Positions 5,600 through 9,192 of a stretch of DNA of 9,192 nucleotides are shown piece by piece; position 1 is the first letter of the stretch, and every line of letters starts with the position of its first letter. The translations under genes and the position numbers were made by a program. The DNA lies in contig JASHTI010000138.1 of assembly GCA_030040625.1 (NCBI GenBank), forward strand, positions 1 to 9,192, in the 5' to 3' direction. This DNA comes from Thermoplasmata archaeon (GTDB taxonomy: Archaea; Thermoplasmatota; Thermoplasmata; Lutacidiplasmatales; UBA184). The notes below the pieces were generated by a model that saw nothing but the letters and a program-made list of their open reading frames with translations, had not been told where the DNA came from and ran no database searches.

Positions 5600-6601
5600 A
5601 TGGCTCGACGTCACCGACCACGGCGGGGCTCGCTAGCGTACTCGCCCCGTTCCCGTTCGGTCCGGCCGGTTCCCCGCATCCGATCCTGGCCGGCGGGGCC
5701 GAAGACGCCGACGATCGAGGGGTTCGCCGGCTTCAAGGTCGGCATGACGCACGCCTTCATGGTCGACTACCGCAAGCGCTCGACGACCGCCGGCCAGGAG
5801 GTCTCCGTTCCGGTCACCGTCGTCGAGGTCCCGCCGCTCCGGGTCGTCGCGGCCCGGCTCTACGCGCGAGTCCCGTACGGGATGCGGGTCGTCGGCGAGG
5901 TCTGGGGGACGGACGGCTCGGCGAACGTCGCCCGCCGGATGCCCCCGCACCCCGCGTCGTCGGCCGAGGCGCTCACGCGCTTCGCCGCGACCGGGGGCGA
6001 CGAGGTCCGCCTCGTCGCGCGCACCCAGCCCGAGCTCGTCAGCGGGGTCCCGTCCAAGACGCCGACGCTCTTCGAGCTGCGGGTCTCGGGGGAGAAGTTC
6101 GACGAGCGGCGGGCGTTCGCCGTCCAGCAGCTCGGCGCCGAGCTGTCGATCGAGAAGGTCGCCAAGGAGGGCGAGTTCGTCGACGTCCTCGGCGTCACGA
6201 AGGGGTTCGGCTTCCAGGGCCACATCCAGCGCTGGGGCGTGAAGCTCCAGCCGCGCAAGAACTCCAAGCACCGCCGGATGATCGGGACGCTCGGGCCCCA
6301 CAACCCGAGCTTCGTCACCTACCGCATCCCGCAGGCCGGTCAGCAGGGCTACCACCGGCGGACACAGTTCAACCTGCGCGTCCTCAAGGTCGTCCGCGAC
6401 CCGAAGGCCGACCCGATCACGCCGGCCGGCGGCTTCCCGCACTACGGGGAGGTCCGCAGCGCCTGCGTCGTCCTCCACGGTTCGATCCCGGGGCCGGCGA
6501 AGCGCCTCTTGCGGTTCCGCGCCCCGATCCGCAGCCGCGTCGCCACCGTCGAGAAGGTCGACGTCCGCTACTTCAGCACGCGCTCGAAGCAGGGAGGATG
6601 A
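5600..6601 (+). CDS. rpl3: Large ribosomal subunit protein uL3 (L3), archaeal type
   Basis: A 333-residue large-subunit protein whose extension reaches toward the peptidyl transferase centre. It is of the archaeal/eukaryotic form, much longer than the roughly 210-residue bacterial protein. The start gives MARRHRPRRGSLAYSPR, matching the archaeal N-terminal tail that threads into rRNA, followed by PRIRSW (25-30) and GFAGFKVGMTHAFMVDY (41-57). The conserved core VTKGFGFQGHIQRWGVK (199-215, with the W-finger Trp212) and the basic loop through YRIPQAGQQGYHRRTQFN (241-258) are intact, as is the HGSIPGPAKRLLRFR block (293-307). It is the first gene of the operon behind a strong TATA box. Its TGA overlaps the ATG of rpl4 by four bases. 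Confidence 0.97.
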   Translation: MARRHRPRRGSLAYSPRSRSVRPVPRIRSWPAGPKTPTIEGFAGFKVGMTHAFMVDYRKRSTTAGQEVSVPVTVVEVPPLRVVAARLYARVPYGMRVVGEVWGTDGSANVARRMPPHPASSAEALTRFAATGGDEVRLVARTQPELVSGVPSKTPTLFELRVSGEKFDERRAFAVQQLGAELSIEKVAKEGEFVDVLGVTKGFGFQGHIQRWGVKLQPRKNSKHRRMIGTLGPHNPSFVTYRIPQAGQQGYHRRTQFNLRVLKVVRDPKADPITPAGGFPHYGEVRSACVVLHGSIPGPAKRLLRFRAPIRSRVATVEKVDVRYFSTRSKQGG

Positions 6602-7431
6602 GCCCGAGCCGCGCACCGGCGGGGTCGCCGCCGGCCGAACCCGTCGGGCCGCACCACCGGGCGCACCTCCTCGGTCTGGACGGCAAGCCGCAGTCGAGCG
6701 TCACGCTCCCGCTCGCGTTCTCGCAGATCGTCCGCCCGGAGCTGATCCGCCGGGCCGTCGTCGCCGCGCAGTCGCACCGCCGCCAGCCGTACGGGACGAG
6801 CCCGACGGCCGGCCTCCGCCACTCCGTCGAGTGGTCCGGCAAGGGCCGCGGCGTCGCGCGGACGCCCCGCCTCATGGACTCGATGCGCGGAGCGCAGGCG
6901 CCGAACACCGTCGGCGGCCGCCCGGCGCACCCGCCCCGTGTCGATCGGATCTGGGCGAAGAAGATCAACCGCAAGGAGCGGCGCCTCGCCTTCGCGAGCG
7001 CGCTCGCCGCCACGCGCGAGGCGAAGCTCGCCGCCGCGCGGGGCCACCTGCTCCCGCACGGCGCGAGCCTTCCGTTCGTGCTCGAGGACCCGGTCGAGGA
7101 GGTCGCCTCCGCGAAGGCGGCCCGCGAGCTGCTGCAGCAACTCAAGCTCTGGGCGGACGTCCGTCGCGCTCAGGACCGGACCCACCTGCACGGCTCCGGC
7201 CGGGCCCGCCGCCGCGGGCGCGTCCGTCGGACCCCGCGCAGCCTGCTGGTCGTGACGGCGGCGCCGGGGAAGGCCGTCGGCTTCCGCAACCTCGCCGGGG
7301 TCGACGTCGTGCCGGTCGGGCGCCTCGCCACGGAGGACCTCGCCCCGGGCGGGGTCGCCGGGCGGCTCACGATCTACTCCAAGGCGGCCGTCGAGTCGCT
7401 GCGGAGCCGGCTCGGGGAGGTCGCGGCGTGA
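6598..7431 (+). CDS. rpl4: Large ribosomal subunit protein uL4 (L4), archaeal type
   Basis: A 277-residue protein that binds 23S rRNA and lines the exit tunnel with its extended loop. Family blocks are LLGLDGKPQSSVTLPLAFSQ (24-43), RPELIRRAVVAAQSHRRQPYG (46-66), and the basic tunnel loop with SGKGRGVARTPR (80-91) and VGGRPAHPP (105-113). KINRKERRLAFASALAAT (122-139) and the C-terminal NLAGVDVVPVGRLATEDLAPG (231-251) follow. The first 22 residues are a Pro/Ala/His/Arg-rich extension not usual in archaeal L4, which normally begins close to the LLGLDG region. No later in-frame start exists before that block. AGGGAGG directly abuts the ATG with no spacer, so initiation probably depends on ribosomes finishing rpl3. 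The GTG of rpl23 overlaps its stop. Confidence 0.96.
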   Translation: MSPSRAPAGSPPAEPVGPHHRAHLLGLDGKPQSSVTLPLAFSQIVRPELIRRAVVAAQSHRRQPYGTSPTAGLRHSVEWSGKGRGVARTPRLMDSMRGAQAPNTVGGRPAHPPRVDRIWAKKINRKERRLAFASALAATREAKLAAARGHLLPHGASLPFVLEDPVEEVASAKAARELLQQLKLWADVRRAQDRTHLHGSGRARRRGRVRRTPRSLLVVTAAPGKAVGFRNLAGVDVVPVGRLATEDLAPGGVAGRLTIYSKAAVESLRSRLGEVAA

Positions 7432-7691
7432 CACAGCTGCAGCACCGGATCATCCTCCACGCCTACGTCACGGAGAAGTCGATGGACGAGATGGAGCGGC
7501 AGAACAAGCTCGAGTTCGTCGTCGACCGGCGCGCCAACCGCGCCGAGATTCGCCGGGCCGTCGAGGAGACCTACCAGTGCAAGGTCGCCAAGGTGACGGT
7601 CAAGACGGTCCTCTCCGGCAAGATCGCCACCGTCCGCTTCGCCAAGGAGTTCTCGGCCGAGGATATCGGCGGCCGGGCCGGGGTCTTCTGA
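7428..7691 (+). CDS. rpl23: Large ribosomal subunit protein uL23 (L23), archaeal type
   Basis: An 87-residue protein at the tunnel exit, where nascent-chain factors such as SRP dock. The family signature is YVTEKSMDEMERQNKLEFVVDRRANRAEIRRAVEETYQCKVAKV (about 12-55), and the archaeal C-terminal end FSAEDIGGRAGVF is complete. The GTG at 7428-7430 is chosen because GGGGAGG (7414-7420) lies seven bases upstream and the residue count is normal for the family. GTGA overlaps the rpl4 stop and its own TGA overlaps the rpl2 ATG by one base, so translation is probably coupled on both sides. Confidence 0.96.
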   Translation: MTQLQHRIILHAYVTEKSMDEMERQNKLEFVVDRRANRAEIRRAVEETYQCKVAKVTVKTVLSGKIATVRFAKEFSAEDIGGRAGVF

Positions 7692-8425
7692 TGGGCAAGC
7701 GGATCATCTCCCGCCGACGCGGCGCCGGTACGGGGGCCTACCGTTCCCCGAGCCACCGGCACCACGGGGCGGTCTACCTGCCGGCGCCGACCGTCGTCGG
7801 CGCGGCGACGGTCCTCACGATCGGCCCCGCGCCCGGCCGGACCGCCCCGGTCGCCGAGCTCGCCGCGCCGGACGGCTCCCGCCTCACGATCCTCGCGCCC
7901 GCCGGCATCGCCACCGGCGATGCGGTGGCGCTCGGCGAGGGCCGGGTCGATCGCGGCTCGATCCTCCCGCTCTCGTCCGTGCCGGACGGGACGCTGATCT
8001 CGAACATCGAGGTCAAGCCGTTCGACGGCGGCCGTCTGGTCCGCGCGGCCGGCACGAGCGCGCTCGTCGTCGCCCACGCCGGCGGCGAGGTGACCGTGCA
8101 GCTCCCGAGCGGCGCGTTCAAGCAGTTCCTCGCCACCTGCCGCGCGCAGGTCGGCGCCGTCGCGGGCGGCGGGCGCCTGGAGCGGCCGATCATCAAGGCC
8201 GGCAAGAAGGTCCACGCCACGCGCTCGCTCGCGCGGCCGGCGTTCAAGGTCCGGGGCGTCGCGATGAACCCCGTGAACCATCCGTTCGGCGGCGGCGCGC
8301 ACCAGCACGTCGGCCGGCCGAGCACGGTGAGCAGCGGCACGTGGCCGGGCGCGAAGGTCGGGCGGTTCTCTCGCTCGCAGCGCAAGAAGAAGCGGCGCAC
8401 CCGCAGCGCGAAGGCGGTGAGCTAG
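7691..8425 (+). CDS. rpl2: Large ribosomal subunit protein uL2 (L2), archaeal type
   Basis: A 244-residue core protein of the large subunit, needed for subunit association and close to the peptidyl transferase centre. The archaeal N-terminus MGKRIISRRRGAGTGAYRSPSHRH (1-24) is typical. The OB-like and SH3-like domains run to about residue 170, including EVKPFDGGRLVRAAGTSALVV (107-127) and RPIIKAGKKVHATR (165-178). The C-terminal rRNA-binding signature is RGVAMNPVNHPFGGGAHQH (188-206), then the Lys/Arg-rich tail. Asn196 stands where most L2 proteins have Asp in the (V)DHP motif. The ATG shares one base with the rpl23 stop (TGATG), and no strong Shine-Dalgarno element precedes it, so reinitiation is likely. 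Confidence 0.97.
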   Translation: MGKRIISRRRGAGTGAYRSPSHRHHGAVYLPAPTVVGAATVLTIGPAPGRTAPVAELAAPDGSRLTILAPAGIATGDAVALGEGRVDRGSILPLSSVPDGTLISNIEVKPFDGGRLVRAAGTSALVVAHAGGEVTVQLPSGAFKQFLATCRAQVGAVAGGGRLERPIIKAGKKVHATRSLARPAFKVRGVAMNPVNHPFGGGAHQHVGRPSTVSSGTWPGAKVGRFSRSQRKKKRRTRSAKAVS

Positions 8426-8429
8426 GCCG

Positions 8430-8855
8430 ATGCCGAAGGCACGACGCGGCAAGAAGGTCGAGGCCCGGCGCAAGCGCGAGTTCAGCTTCCGGGGCCTCGC
8501 GCTCCCGCGCCTCAAGGAGATGAGCCTCGAGGAGCTCGCGCAGGTGCTGCCCGCGCGGGCCCGTCGCTCGATCCGCCGCGGCTTCACCGCCGAGACGCAG
8601 AAGTTCCTCGAGCGGATGCGCGCGACGCCCGTCGATAAGGTCGTGCGCACGCACACGCGCGACGCGCTCGTGTTGCCCGAGCACGTCGGCCGCCGGGTCG
8701 CGGTCCACACGGGCAAGGAATACAAGGAAGTCGAGGTTCGGCCCGAGATGATCGGCCACTACTTCGGCGAGTTCGCGCTCACGCGGCGCTTCGAGAAGCA
8801 CTCGGGCCCGGGCGTCGGCGCGACGCGCTCGTCGAAGTTCATGCCGCTGAAGTAG
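8430..8855 (+). CDS. rps19: Small ribosomal subunit protein uS19 (S19), archaeal type
   Basis: A 141-residue protein of the small-subunit head that works with uS13 near the A-site tRNA. It has the archaeal/eukaryotic length, longer than the roughly 92-residue bacterial form, because of an N-terminal extension: RKREFSFRGLALPRLKEMSLEEL (14-36). The conserved core spans THTRDALVLPEHVGRRVAVHTGKEYKEVEVRPEMIGHYFGEFALTR (74-119), followed by HSGPGVGATRSSKF (124-137). Four bases separate it from the rpl2 stop. GGTGA (8416-8420) at the end of rpl2 lies nine bases before the ATG. Confidence 0.97.
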   Translation: MPKARRGKKVEARRKREFSFRGLALPRLKEMSLEELAQVLPARARRSIRRGFTAETQKFLERMRATPVDKVVRTHTRDALVLPEHVGRRVAVHTGKEYKEVEVRPEMIGHYFGEFALTRRFEKHSGPGVGATRSSKFMPLK

Positions 8856-8861
8856 GGCGGC

Positions 8862-8867
8862 AGGAGG
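8862..8867 (+). promoter_or_regulatory. Ribosome binding site of rpl22
   Basis: AGGAGG lies in the 23-base gap between rps19 and rpl22, eleven bases before the ATG at 8879. It is the clearest Shine-Dalgarno sequence in the ribosomal cluster and marks the only junction there with a real gap, so rpl22 is likely initiated independently rather than by coupling. Confidence 0.75.
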
Positions 8868-8878
8868 AGTTCGTTCGG

Positions 8879-9192
8879 ATGAAGGGATACACCTACCGCG
8901 CTCAGGCCGGTCGTTCGGTCGCCCGTGCGCGCGGCAACGAGCTCCCGATCTCGCCGAAGAAGAGCTACGAGGTCCTGAACGCGATCCGGGGCCTCCCGCT
9001 CGAGCGCGCGCGTCGCATCCTCGAGGATGCACGCGACCTGCGCCGCGCGATCCCGTTCCGTCGCTACAACCAGGAGACGACGCACCACAAGGGGGTCGGC
9101 CCGGGCCGCTTCCCCCAGAAGGTCGCGAAGCAGGTCCTCCAGGTCCTCGCGAACGCGGAGGCGAACGCCGAATACGAGGGGCTCGACGCCGA
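8879..9192 (+). CDS. rpl22: Large ribosomal subunit protein uL22 (L22), archaeal type, 3' truncated by window edge
   Basis: 104 residues are visible before the window ends. uL22 lines the exit tunnel with its beta-hairpin. The start MKGYTYRA, then ARARGNELPISPKKSYEVLNAIRGLPLERA (15-44) and the archaeal block RRAIPFRRYN (55-64), are diagnostic. They are followed by HHKGVGPGRFPQKVAKQVLQVLANAEANAEYEGLD (69-103). Archaeal L22 is usually about 150 residues, so roughly the last third, including most of the tunnel hairpin, lies outside. The archaeal order predicts uS3 next. Confidence 0.96.
   Translation, partial: MKGYTYRAQAGRSVARARGNELPISPKKSYEVLNAIRGLPLERARRILEDARDLRRAIPFRRYNQETTHHKGVGPGRFPQKVAKQVLQVLANAEANAEYEGLDA

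Noticed and set aside
5633..6616. 327-residue open frame on the - strand opposite rpl3
   Set aside because: The complement of a well-conserved uL3 gene; its Asp/Leu/Arg-rich composition is that of a shadow frame.
1..9192. CRISPR array, transposon, integrase, attachment site, tRNA or rRNA gene
   Set aside because: No regularly spaced repeats, transposase motifs, cloverleaf structure or rRNA-like sequence were seen on either strand.

Overview
The window comes from a very GC-rich archaeon. The gene order uL3-uL4-uL23-uL2-uS19-uL22, in archaeal-type versions of each protein, is the start of the archaeal S10 ribosomal protein operon. Short A/T-rich TATA-like boxes stand about 25-35 bases upstream of several starts, and the TetR protein begins with the MPKVVP N-terminus I know from archaeal TetR regulators. 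The high GC and the form of uL3 suggest a soil or sediment Thermoplasmatota-like lineage, but that placement is inference.

Layout. (1) 2-193: the 3' end of an unidentified membrane protein on the + strand. (2) 138-2508: a TetR-family repressor (-) divergent from a 14-TM DHA2-type MFS drug transporter (+). Their shared spacer holds two perfect inverted repeats, one of them lying over the only TATA-like sequence near the middle, so this looks like a self-contained drug-responsive efflux module. (3) 2528-3046: a DUF2203 protein (-), divergent from (4) 3183-5443: tdh-kbl, an overlapping pair for threonine breakdown to glycine and acetyl-CoA. (5) 5444-5599: a spacer with a stem-loop, a terminator-like hairpin plus T-tract, and a strong TATA box. 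(6) 5600-9192: uL3, uL4, uL23, uL2, uS19 and a 3'-truncated uL22, packed with overlaps or short gaps.

How the parts work together. In tdh-kbl, Tdh oxidises L-threonine to 2-amino-3-oxobutyrate. Kbl then cleaves this unstable product with CoA, and the GTGA overlap supports coupled synthesis of the two enzymes. The ribosomal genes encode large-subunit proteins around the peptidyl transferase centre and exit tunnel, plus one small-subunit head protein. The TetR/MFS pair is functionally separate.

No CRISPR array, transposon, integrase, tRNA or rRNA was seen. I found no convincing new system. The points most worth a second look are the two-palindrome operator region, an Asp in place of the first structural-zinc Cys of Tdh, leaderless-looking starts for DUF2203 and Tdh, and the kbl-to-rpl3 junction where a terminator and promoter are packed together.
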